DNA of 64,000 nucleotides from Halomarina ordinaria (GTDB taxonomy: Archaea > Halobacteriota > Halobacteria > Halobacteriales > Haloarculaceae): positions 558,001 to 622,000 of the forward strand of contig NZ_JARRAH010000001.1 in the NCBI RefSeq assembly GCF_030553305.1, written 5' to 3'. Position numbers and translations under genes: made by a program. Below the pieces are notes generated by a model, which searched no databases, had not been told where the DNA came from, and saw nothing but the letters and a program-made list of their open reading frames with translations. Shown here piece after piece: positions 1 to 6,788 of this stretch. Numbering within the stretch: position 1 is the first letter of the stretch; every line of letters begins with the position of its first letter.

Positions 1-60
1 CGGGGACGAAACGGCATCGGTCGGCGAGAACGTCTTGCACCGCCCGCCCCTACCCCGGTC

Positions 61-498
61 GTGACCGACGACACAGGGAGAGGCGGGAACGCACGGGGAG
101 ACGACGGTGAGGCCCGCCGAGAGAGGGGGCAAACGGACCGCGACGAGGACGCAGTCGAAACCGACGGCGACCCGGTCGCCGTGACCGTCGAACACGACGG
201 CGGGCGCACACGACTCCTCGCGGCGTCCGGGACGAACCTCCGAGACGCTCTCCTCGAGGCCGGTCTGTCACCGTACACGTCGCTGACCCGACGGGCGAAC
301 TGTGGCGGGCGTGGGCTCTGTGCGACCTGTGGCGTTCGCCTCCTGACGCCGCACGCACCCGAACACTGGCACGACCGACTGGCCGCGCACTTCGGCTATC
401 CCCGACTCTCGTGTCAGGTGGCCGTCGAGCGCGACCTGCGCGTCGCACTGGTCGAGGACAAACGGGTCTGGGGTAGCAGGGAGCGACCGAGGGAGTGA
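61..498 (+). CDS. 2Fe-2S ferredoxin-type protein
   Basis: Small plant-type [2Fe-2S] ferredoxin-domain protein of 145 residues, probably a cytoplasmic electron carrier. The cluster ligands are visible as a Cys-x5-Cys-x2-Cys run (NCGGRGLCATC, about residues 80-90) with the fourth Cys about 30 residues later (RLSCQV), the family spacing. The first 40 residues are a charged, low-complexity acidic extension common in haloarchaeal homologues. The start taken is GTG at 61. No in-frame stop was confirmed between it and the window edge, so the true start could lie outside. The partner enzyme is unknown and the downstream orc gene is on the opposite strand. Confidence 0.85.
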   Translation: MTDDTGRGGNARGDDGEARRERGQTDRDEDAVETDGDPVAVTVEHDGGRTRLLAASGTNLRDALLEAGLSPYTSLTRRANCGGRGLCATCGVRLLTPHAPEHWHDRLAAHFGYPRLSCQVAVERDLRVALVEDKRVWGSRERPRE

Positions 499-621
499 GC
501 GGGTGACGGTCCGCGACCACAACGCACATACTCCCTCGGCGGGTCTCTCCGCCGTGGTGGCGGATAGGGTCGAGGCCGCCTCGTGACACCGCGCGCACCG
601 CGTACCGAGGGGTGTTCGTCG

Positions 622-644
622 CACCCCTCGTGTCCTGATAAACG
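622..644 (+). promoter_or_regulatory. ORB-like origin recognition box (third copy)
   Basis: CACCCCTCGTGTCC followed by a GATAA-containing tail, closely matching the two repeats upstream of the orc gene. It lies just past the 3' end of orc1/cdc6, so the gene is flanked by ORB-like sites. It probably belongs to the same origin but has a diverged 3' half. Confidence 0.55.
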
Positions 645-692
645 AGCTTTTTGTCGCACGTACGTGGATGTTTGGTCGTTTCTGGTGGTGTA

Positions 693-1922
693 TCAGAGCA
701 TTCCTTTCATCTCCGCGATGGCGCGGAGGTCCTCCGCTACTTCGTGCATCGCCTCGTCCACCTCCGAGAGCACCGTGATGGTGGCCTCGAGGTCCGTGTT
801 GAGTTCCGCGACGTAGTACGTCCCGCCTTTGACCCCACCGCTCTGGCTCGTGAGCGCTATCTGTCCGTGCAGCGAGAGTTCCTGCAGGTGGTCGCGCATC
901 CGTCGTCGGACGAGGGGTTCGCTCCCGACGCTCTCCGCGATCTCCCGGTAGACGGGGTACACCTCGCCGGTCCGGGCGGGTGTCTCCTCGCGTACTTCGA
1001 GGAGCGTCACCGCAGTGAGGACGTACTTGTTCTGCGGTGTGAGCCCGCGGATGCCCTCCATGACGTGGTTCCGCTTGAGGATGTCGTGAGCGGTCTCGAC
1101 GTGGTCGGTCGTCACCACGTCGTCACCGTCGGTCTGGGCCATCTTGCTCGCCTTGTAGAGGTGGTTGATGGCCTGTCGCGCGGAGCCCTCGTCCTTCGCG
1201 GCGTAGGCCGAGCAGAGTTCGATGACGCCGTCGTCGAGGACGTCCTCCGCGAGGGCGATGTCGGCGCGGCGGGTGAGGATGTCGCAGAGCTGTTCGGAGT
1301 CGTAGGAGGGGAAGTCGATGACGTAGTCGTAGAGGGTGTCCTTGACCTTCGGCGAGAGGTTGTCCCGGAAGGAGAAGTCGTTCGAGATGCCGATGAACGA
1401 CACCTTCGCCTCCTCGAGTTTGCCGTTCGAGTGCGCGCGCGGGATCTGGTAGAGTATCTGGTCGTCGTCGCCGATGGCGTCTATCTCGTCGAAGACGATG
1501 ACGATGGTCCCGCCGATCTCGTCGAGCCGACCGAACAGCCGCGAGTAGAGGATGTCGGGTGCGTGCCCGTTCGGCCGCTCGGTCACGTCCTCGTTCAGTT
1601 CGACGAGCAACTGCCCGGTGACCTGGTACGACGAGGAGAGTTCGTTACACGAGACGTAGACGGGCGTCAGTTCCTCGGGCATCTCGTCCTCGAAGAAGTG
1701 CTTGAGGTCGTTGAGGGCGGACCGGGTCGCCGCGGTCTTCCCCTGTCCGGCCTTCCCGTAGAGGAACATGTTGTCCGGAGTGAACCCCCGCGTCGCTGGC
1801 GACAGCGCCTCGTACATCTGGGAGAGCTCGGTTTCGCGTTCAGGGAGTTCCTTCGGCACCCAGTCCTCGCCGAGGACCATATCGTTCTCGATGATGTCGG
1901 TCTGCTTCCGGAACGAGGGCAT
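693..1922 (-). CDS. Orc1/Cdc6 family replication initiator
   Basis: Initiator ATPase that binds origin recognition boxes and loads the MCM helicase. The 409-residue protein has Walker A GKAGQGKT at residues 56-63 and Walker B VIVFDEID at 141-148, then the AAA+ lid (sensor region near SFIGISND) and a C-terminal winged helix that contacts ORBs. The length is normal for the family. It starts with ATG at 1922 and is transcribed away from the putative origin at about 2.0-2.2 kb, the usual arrangement in which an orc gene abuts the origin it serves. Haloarchaea carry many orc paralogues. Which one this is cannot be told from sequence alone, so no numbered symbol is given. Confidence 0.97.
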   Translation of the reverse strand: MPSFRKQTDIIENDMVLGEDWVPKELPERETELSQMYEALSPATRGFTPDNMFLYGKAGQGKTAATRSALNDLKHFFEDEMPEELTPVYVSCNELSSSYQVTGQLLVELNEDVTERPNGHAPDILYSRLFGRLDEIGGTIVIVFDEIDAIGDDDQILYQIPRAHSNGKLEEAKVSFIGISNDFSFRDNLSPKVKDTLYDYVIDFPSYDSEQLCDILTRRADIALAEDVLDDGVIELCSAYAAKDEGSARQAINHLYKASKMAQTDGDDVVTTDHVETAHDILKRNHVMEGIRGLTPQNKYVLTAVTLLEVREETPARTGEVYPVYREIAESVGSEPLVRRRMRDHLQELSLHGQIALTSQSGGVKGGTYYVAELNTDLEATITVLSEVDEAMHEVAEDLRAIAEMKGML

Positions 1923-2007
1923 ACTCGAACCCGCGACGCACGCGGTTAAGAACCTCGCGTCTTCATTGTCCGCATCGACCGCAAATCCCTCTATGACTTA
2001 AAGCCCT

Positions 2008-2030
2008 CCCACCCCTCGTGTCCGCATAAG
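2008..2030 (+). repeat. ORB-like repeat, left arm
   Basis: Contains CCCACCCCTCGTGTCCGC. Together with the opposite-strand copy at 2136-2158 it forms the inverted pair flanking the AT-rich core. Confidence 0.75.
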
Positions 2031-2135
2031 TGCTCGAGGGGTGGGGGTGGGGTGGGAGTGGCGCTGTATGTCACTCTCCCTCGCCATTTACAAGAAATAT
2101 TTGCCGGTATTCTGTGTCTAGACCGCCGTGAGCGA

Positions 2136-2158
2136 TTTATGCGGACACGAGGGGTGGG
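2136..2158 (-). repeat. ORB-like repeat, right arm
   Basis: Contains GCGGACACGAGGGGTGGG on the plus strand, the reverse complement of the left arm with one mismatch. Confidence 0.75.
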
Positions 2159-2360
2159 CCCCCCACGAAACGGTCCGTGTAGACAGGAGGTGGCGACGGC
2201 ACACCCGAACGCGGAACCGCCGGACGACGAACACCGAGACGCCGAGTGACCCACAGCCGACACGACGTGGATAAACGGCCTATCGCGATACACAACACAC
2301 ATCGTCACCGATAGCACGCTTCGGAGCGCTCCCCCGACTGACTCTGCCTCCTGGACCTCT

Positions 2361-2407
2361 CTAGTACGTACTAGTTCGGAACTAGAACTAGTTCTAGCCT
2401 AGACTAG
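2361..2407. repeat. Overlapping CTAG palindrome array
   Basis: Seven CTAG tetranucleotides start at 2361, 2371, 2382, 2388, 2394, 2399 and 2404. They are arranged as three overlapping dyads: CTAGTACGTACTAG (2361-2374, perfect), CTAGTTC-G-GAACTAG (2371-2385) and CTAGAACTAGTTCTAG (2382-2397, perfect). CTAG is strongly avoided in haloarchaeal DNA and is otherwise scattered singly in this window. An eighth copy lies inside the origin at 2118. The region from here to 2614 holds no recognised gene. Confidence 0.8.
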
Positions 2408-2614
2408 CAGAGACGACGAACGACACGATGACGGGAGCGACGCGACGCGTCGAGACGGGTCGAACGAGGAGGCCGTTGCCGTCCTCTCGACGTCTCGTCT
2501 ATCCGAGGGTCCGCCCGGACCGTTCGTCCGTCCACGAGCGACTCGTCACGGACCTCCGGTCGCCACTCCTCGCGGCCTCGTCGAAAAATACGGGTCGAGA
2601 CTGAACGTGAGAAC

Positions 2615-3625
2615 TCAGTCCTGGGACTGCTCCTGGCTCTGGTCCTGGGACTGGGGCTGGTCCGCGTTACCGCCGGCGTCACCGACCTGAATCCCGCCAT
2701 CCACCGTGGCGTCGCCGCCGCTCTGGCTCTGCCCGTCGGTGTCCTGGTTCTGCGTCATGCCGTCCTGACTCTGGGACTGCTCGCCGTTGGTCTGCTCCTG
2801 GTCCTGACTCTGGGTCTGGTCGTCGCCGTCGCCGTCACCGATTCCGCTCTGACCCTGGAACTGGGTCGTGGCGCCGTCGTCGTCGCTCTCGTGGAGCGAC
2901 TGGGTCTGGACGCCGCCCGACTGCGACGGTCCGGCGACCTGACCCTGAATCTGGTTCTCACCGGCGCTCGCTCCGTCGTTCGACCGGTCCTGCTGTGCGG
3001 ACTGGGTCCCGACCTGGAAGCCGCCGAAGCCGAAGCGGACCTGCGCCTGGCTCTGGCTCTCGTCCTGCGCCTGGGACTGCTCGCCGTCCTCGCCGTCCTG
3101 CGCCTGGGACTGCTCCTGGTTCTGGTCCTGACTCTGACTCTGGTCGCCGCCGTCGTTGAACTGGCCCTGGGCCTGTCGCTCGTCGAGCGACTGGCGCTGG
3201 TCCTGGTCGTTGTCCTCGCCCTCCTGAGTCTGCGTCTGGTCCTGACTCTGGTCCTGACTCTGGTCCTGCGAAGCGTCGTCAGCGTCCTGGACCTGCGACT
3301 GTTCCTCGCTGGCGTCCTGGTCCTGCTCCTGGTCGTTGTCCTCACCGCCCTGTGCCTGACCCTGGGCCTGGCTACGCCACTGGCTCTGGGCCTGCTCGCT
3401 GTCGTCGCCGAACTGGTACGACGACTGCGCCTGTTCGGCCGTCTGTGAACTGTCCTGGTCGTTGTCCTCTCCGTAGGAGTGATACCGCTCGTTCGTGTCC
3501 GCACTGACCACGCCGGCGAAACTGCCGGCGACGACCAGCGCGACGACCGCCACGACGAGGAGTCGCCCGGCAGTCCTGACTCGTCTGGCGCTCGATGTCG
3601 AGCGCCGGGTGCTATCTGGAATCAT
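2615..3625 (-). CDS. Secreted Gln/Asp-rich repeat protein (paralogue 1)
   Basis: Exported low-complexity protein, 336 residues from ATG at 3625. The N-terminus has basic residues, a hydrophobic segment (LLVVAVVALVVAGSFAGVVSA) and a likely cleavage before DTNE, so it is a probable Sec signal peptide. The mature part is dominated by Gln, Asp, Ser and Gly. Its first portion keeps about seven 21-residue units starting with GEDNDQ or variants (GDDSEQ, GEDGEQ), after which the period decays. No C-terminal anchor (PGF-CTERM, LPXTG) is visible. A GTG five codons upstream is possible, but the TATA element at 3653-3663 sits 28 bases before the ATG, which fits a leaderless transcript from the ATG. Function unknown; extracellular or surface matrix is inferred. 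Confidence 0.85.
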   Translation of the reverse strand: MIPDSTRRSTSSARRVRTAGRLLVVAVVALVVAGSFAGVVSADTNERYHSYGEDNDQDSSQTAEQAQSSYQFGDDSEQAQSQWRSQAQGQAQGGEDNDQEQDQDASEEQSQVQDADDASQDQSQDQSQDQTQTQEGEDNDQDQRQSLDERQAQGQFNDGGDQSQSQDQNQEQSQAQDGEDGEQSQAQDESQSQAQVRFGFGGFQVGTQSAQQDRSNDGASAGENQIQGQVAGPSQSGGVQTQSLHESDDDGATTQFQGQSGIGDGDGDDQTQSQDQEQTNGEQSQSQDGMTQNQDTDGQSQSGGDATVDGGIQVGDAGGNADQPQSQDQSQEQSQD

Positions 3626-3652
3626 CCGCGTCGGGACCACAGCCTACGCGTG

Positions 3653-3663
3653 CTTTATTATAG
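3653..3663 (-). promoter_or_regulatory. TATA-like promoter element, repeat protein 1
   Basis: CTATAATAAAG on the minus strand, 28 bases upstream of the ATG at 3625. The same element, with one change, precedes the next paralogue at almost identical spacing. Confidence 0.6.
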
Positions 3664-4204
3664 ACTGGTTGCGAACACTCTCAGACTGATTTAGCCGGCC
3701 ACCGCTCTCGTTAAAAGACTCATTATCGCCCTACGGCGGACGTGACGAACTCGTTCGTACCCCGATGAGAGTGCCGAAAGACGGCCGTTCACCGCCACGA
3801 GTACGTCCGACGACCGAACCGATTCGGTCGACCTACCGGCCCCTCACCGCTCCAGAGCAGGGGCCCGGAGCCCCGACTACCGCCCTGTCGCTCGCGGACC
3901 ACTCCCCCGACGCGCCCCGACCGAGCGGTACGACCGCCCGAGTCGTTCGAGACGCGACGGGTCGCGGTGCGCAGTCGTCCGTGACGAACGACGGTGGGAC
4001 CGAACGACGCGCGTGCCGCTGGCGGGTTCCGACGTGGCAGACGTGCCGTAGCGCGACCGACCGGAACACGACACGACCGCTCGTGTCCGATGCGACTGGC
4101 CGTGTCCGACAGGTGGCACGCGACGGACTGTGACGCGATGGACAGTGCGCGTCGCTCCTCGTCGGGGCGGCGCAAAAAACGGAAACCGATAGGCAGCAGC
4201 GTCG
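3664..4204. other. Gene-less spacer between repeat-protein genes
   Basis: About 540 bases between the promoter of repeat protein 1 and the 3' end of repeat protein 2. Open frames here are arginine- or threonine-rich shadows with no recognisable domain. No convincing RNA or dyad was seen. Confidence 0.6.
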
Positions 4205-6043
4205 TCAGAAGTCGTCGAACGAGACCTGCGTCTGTTCCTGACTCGACGACTGCGACTGCGACTGTTCGTTGTCGCTTCCGCTCTGGGACTGTTCGGCGTC
4301 CTGGTCGACCTCCTGGGACTGGTCCTGGTCGTTGTCGTCACCGGACTGCTGCTGGGCCTGACTCTGGTCCGCGGTCTGGCTCTGGTCCTGGTCGCTGTCG
4401 ACAGCGTCCTGGTCCTGCTCAGCGTCCTGGTCGACGTCCTGGTCCTGGTCCTGGTCGTTGTCTTCGCCGGTCTGACCCTGGGTCTGCTCCTGGTCAGCGT
4501 CCTGGTCCTGGTCCTGGTCGCTCAGGGCACCGTCCTGGGACTGTTCGGCGTCCTGGTCGGCGTCCTGGTCCTGGTCCTGGTCGCTGTCGTCAGCGTCCTG
4601 GGACTGGGTCTGTTCCTGGTCGGCGTCCTGGTCCTTCTCCTGCTCGTTCAGCACCCCGTCCTGGGACTGTTCGGAGTCCTGGTCGGCGTCCTGGTCCTGG
4701 TCCTGGTCGTTATCCTCACCGAACTGGTCCTGGCCCTGCGCCTGCTCGGCGTCCTGGTCCTGGTCCTGGTCGTTGAGGATACCGTCCTGGTTCTGCTCCT
4801 GGTCCTGGTCGGAACTCTGGTCCTGGTCCTGGTCGCTGTCGTCAGCGTCCTGGCCCTGCACCTGTTCCTGGTCGGTGTCCTGGTCCTGGTCCTGGTCGTT
4901 CAGGATGCCGTCCTGACTCTGACCCTGACCCTGTTCCGCTTCCTGGTCACCGTCCTGGTCGCTGTCCTCACCGGCCTGGACCGAACCCTGGTCCTGGTCG
5001 GTGTCCTGGTCCTGGTCCTGGTCGTTCAGGATACCGTCCTGACTCTGACCCTGGTCCTGGTCGGCGTCCTGGTCGAGGTCCTGCTCGTTGTCCTCACCGG
5101 TCTGGACCCCGCTCTGGCCCTGGTCGGTGTCCTGGTCCTGGTCCTGGTCGTTCAGGGCGCCGTCCTGGGTCTGACTCTGACCCTGCTCGGCGTCCTGGTC
5201 ACCGTTCTGGTCGCTGTCCTCGGCGTCCTGGCCGAGCGTCTGCTCCTGGTCGGTGTCCTGGTCCTGGTCCTGGTCGTTCAGCACGCCGTCCTGAGACTGG
5301 CCCTGGGACTGTTCGGCGTCCTGGTCACCGTCCTGGTCGTTGTCTTCACCGAACTGCGCCTGCGTGCTGTCCTGGTCGGTGTCCTGGTCCTGGTCCTGTT
5401 CGTTCAGGGCGCCGTCCTGGTCCTGACCCTGGCTCTGCTCGCTGGACTGGTCTTGCGACTGGTCGCTGTCCTCGGCGGACTGACCCTGGCTAGCGGACTG
5501 GTCGGCGTCCTGGTTCTGGTCCTGGTCGTTATCGACACCGTCCTGACCCTGACCCTGGGACTGGGCTGCGTCCTGACCCTGACTCTGGTCGTTGTCCTCG
5601 CCGGCTTGACCCTGCTCGGCGTCCTGGTCAGTGTCCTGACTCTGGTCCTGGTCGTTGTCGTCACCGGACTGTTCCTGTTCCTCGACCTGCTCGCTCGTCT
5701 GCGAGCCGGTCTGGCTGTTGTCCTCGCCGTACTGCTCGCCGACGGCGTCCTGGTCAGCGTCCTGGCCCTGGCTCTGGTCGCTGTCGTCAGCGTCCTGTGC
5801 CTGCTGCTGGGCCTGGGCCGCGCCCTGGAAGCCCGACTGGTCGCTGTCCTCGGCGTCCTGGGTCTGGTCGTTCGCCTGCTCGGTATCCTGGGACTGCTCC
5901 TGGTCGTTGTCCTCACCGTACTGGACCTGCTGCTGGTCCTGGATACCGTACTGCTCGAGGAACTGGGAACTGGCCGCGCCGTACTGCGAGGCGTCGGCGC
6001 TCTGGTCGCCGGTCTGCTCCTGGTCCTGTTCGTTCTCCTCGCC
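4202..6043 (-). repeat. 63-bp coding tandem repeat (29 units)
   Basis: DNA counterpart of the 21-residue protein repeats, units of 63 bp with a partial 126-bp super-period in the middle. The plus strand reads as runs of CTGGTC. Such arrays can expand or contract by recombination or slippage, so copy number is likely to vary between strains and the assembly may be fragile here. Confidence 0.85.
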
Positions 6044-6451
6044 GGCCTGTGCCTGCTGCTGGGCCTGCTGGTCGCCCTGGAAGACGAACTGGTAGTCGCT
6101 GGAACCGGCCTGACTCGCGTCACCGTCCTGCCACTGGGACTGGGACTGGCCCTGCGAACTCTCGTCGGCCTCCTGAATCTGGCCTTGCTCCTGGGCACCG
6201 TCCTGTGCGGTGTCCTGGTTGTTTCCGTCCCCGTCCTGGTCGCTGGACAGGTACTGGTCGCTATACTGCGTCGAATCCTGGTCGTTCGACATCGCTGTCG
6301 CATACGACCCGCCTCCGATCGCTCCGGAGACGGCGACGACGCTTCCCGTCAACACGAGGGTAGCCACCGTGAGCACCAGTAGGCGCGTCACGACCGCTCG
6401 CCCTCGAGAGGCGGTCTTCGTGTTACTTTCTTCGTCTGGTTTGTGCAACAT
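4205..6451 (-). CDS. Secreted Gln/Asp protein made of 29 tandem 21-residue repeats (paralogue 2)
   Basis: Large exported repeat protein, 748 residues from ATG at 6451 (754 from an upstream GTG at 6469). After a basic leader and hydrophobic signal (LLVLTVATLVLTGSVVAVSGA) and a short Q-rich region, the rest, residues 143-754 in the GTG numbering, divides without gaps into 28 units of 21 residues plus a last unit ending VSFDDF. In nearly every unit position 1 is Gly or Ala, position 4 is usually Asn or Ser, and positions 6, 10, 14 and 20 are nearly always Gln. From about unit 12 to 26 GEDN-type and G(I/A/V)LN-type units largely alternate, giving a 42-residue higher period. Even positions are mostly Gln and odd ones Asp/Glu. 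The spacing Q-x-G-x2-N-x-Q-x3-Q resembles curlin repeats with Gln replacing Ala. A beta-solenoid or amyloid-like fibre is inferred; function is unproven. Confidence 0.88.
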   Translation of the reverse strand: MLHKPDEESNTKTASRGRAVVTRLLVLTVATLVLTGSVVAVSGAIGGGSYATAMSNDQDSTQYSDQYLSSDQDGDGNNQDTAQDGAQEQGQIQEADESSQGQSQSQWQDGDASQAGSSDYQFVFQGDQQAQQQAQAGEENEQDQEQTGDQSADASQYGAASSQFLEQYGIQDQQQVQYGEDNDQEQSQDTEQANDQTQDAEDSDQSGFQGAAQAQQQAQDADDSDQSQGQDADQDAVGEQYGEDNSQTGSQTSEQVEEQEQSGDDNDQDQSQDTDQDAEQGQAGEDNDQSQGQDAAQSQGQGQDGVDNDQDQNQDADQSASQGQSAEDSDQSQDQSSEQSQGQDQDGALNEQDQDQDTDQDSTQAQFGEDNDQDGDQDAEQSQGQSQDGVLNDQDQDQDTDQEQTLGQDAEDSDQNGDQDAEQGQSQTQDGALNDQDQDQDTDQGQSGVQTGEDNEQDLDQDADQDQGQSQDGILNDQDQDQDTDQDQGSVQAGEDSDQDGDQEAEQGQGQSQDGILNDQDQDQDTDQEQVQGQDADDSDQDQDQSSDQDQEQNQDGILNDQDQDQDAEQAQGQDQFGEDNDQDQDQDADQDSEQSQDGVLNEQEKDQDADQEQTQSQDADDSDQDQDQDADQDAEQSQDGALSDQDQDQDADQEQTQGQTGEDNDQDQDQDVDQDAEQDQDAVDSDQDQSQTADQSQAQQQSGDDNDQDQSQEVDQDAEQSQSGSDNEQSQSQSSSQEQTQVSFDDF

Positions 6452-6479
6452 CCGCGTCGCATACCCCACCGCAGAGTCA

Positions 6480-6490
6480 CTTTACTATAG
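6480..6490 (-). promoter_or_regulatory. TATA-like promoter element, repeat protein 2
   Basis: CTATAGTAAAG on the minus strand, 29 bases before the ATG at 6451. It is the same element and spacing as in front of repeat protein 1, and both ATGs are preceded by CGACGCGG. This favours ATG 6451 over the GTG at 6469. Confidence 0.6.
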
Positions 6491-6788
6491 TTCGTTTAAT
6501 ACGGACTACATGAGCAATTAACACATGACAGAAATCGTAGGGTTCGGGTTAGACAGTCGATACAGGCCGTCTCGCGTGGGGTGAAACGAGACGAAACGTT
6601 CAACTAATCAAAAATATCAGATATAATACGTTCTCTTCCCTCTCGAGGTCGGGGCGTGAAACGAGCCCCACCGCTCGACCTCGTATTGGTACGAGTTAAC
6701 ATGATTTCGCTTTCCTTATCGGAATTGTCACTCGCCGAGTCGGGTCACCGTCTCGGTCTCCGTCGAAAAAACGGTCGACGTCGATGAG
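6491..6788. other. AT-rich spacer with a hairpin
   Basis: Region between the second and third repeat-protein genes. It is markedly AT-rich around 6600-6630 and contains a TATA-like ATATAATAC at about 6620-6628. A stem follows, with arms CGAGGTCG (6644-6651) and CGACCTCG (6676-6683) and an inner GGGC/GCCC pair. No protein gene was recognised. The TATA-to-hairpin distance of about 20-25 bases would suit a short plus-strand RNA, but this is weak evidence. Confidence 0.4.

Larger units (their letters stand above)
1923..2410. other. Putative replication origin (inverted ORBs, AT-rich core)
   Basis: Non-coding region upstream of orc1/cdc6. Two 23-bp repeats face each other at 2008-2030 and 2136-2158 and match at 22 of 23 positions after reverse complementing. 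Between them lie a G-rich tract (about 2036-2061) and an AT-rich stretch (about 2082-2112) that could be the unwinding element. This architecture (initiator gene, inverted ORBs, AT-rich core) is that of known haloarchaeal origins. No gene was recognised in it. Activity is inferred, not shown. Confidence 0.75.

Noticed and set aside
651-1949. Long plus-strand frame over the orc gene
   Set aside because: Antisense shadow of orc1/cdc6 with Val/Asp/Arg-rich composition and no motif.
4205-6041. Regular 63-bp periodicity as a possible CRISPR array
   Set aside because: Units are coding, contiguous without unique spacers, and vary mainly in ways that preserve the 21-residue pattern. No cas genes are present.
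5453-6382. Plus-strand 309-codon hydrophobic frame rich in Val and Leu
   Set aside because: It is the antisense of the Gln/Asp repeats (CTGGTC read as Leu-Val). It has no natural transmembrane pattern, start signal or family similarity. The same holds for plus-strand frames at 2891-3448 and 7002-7601.
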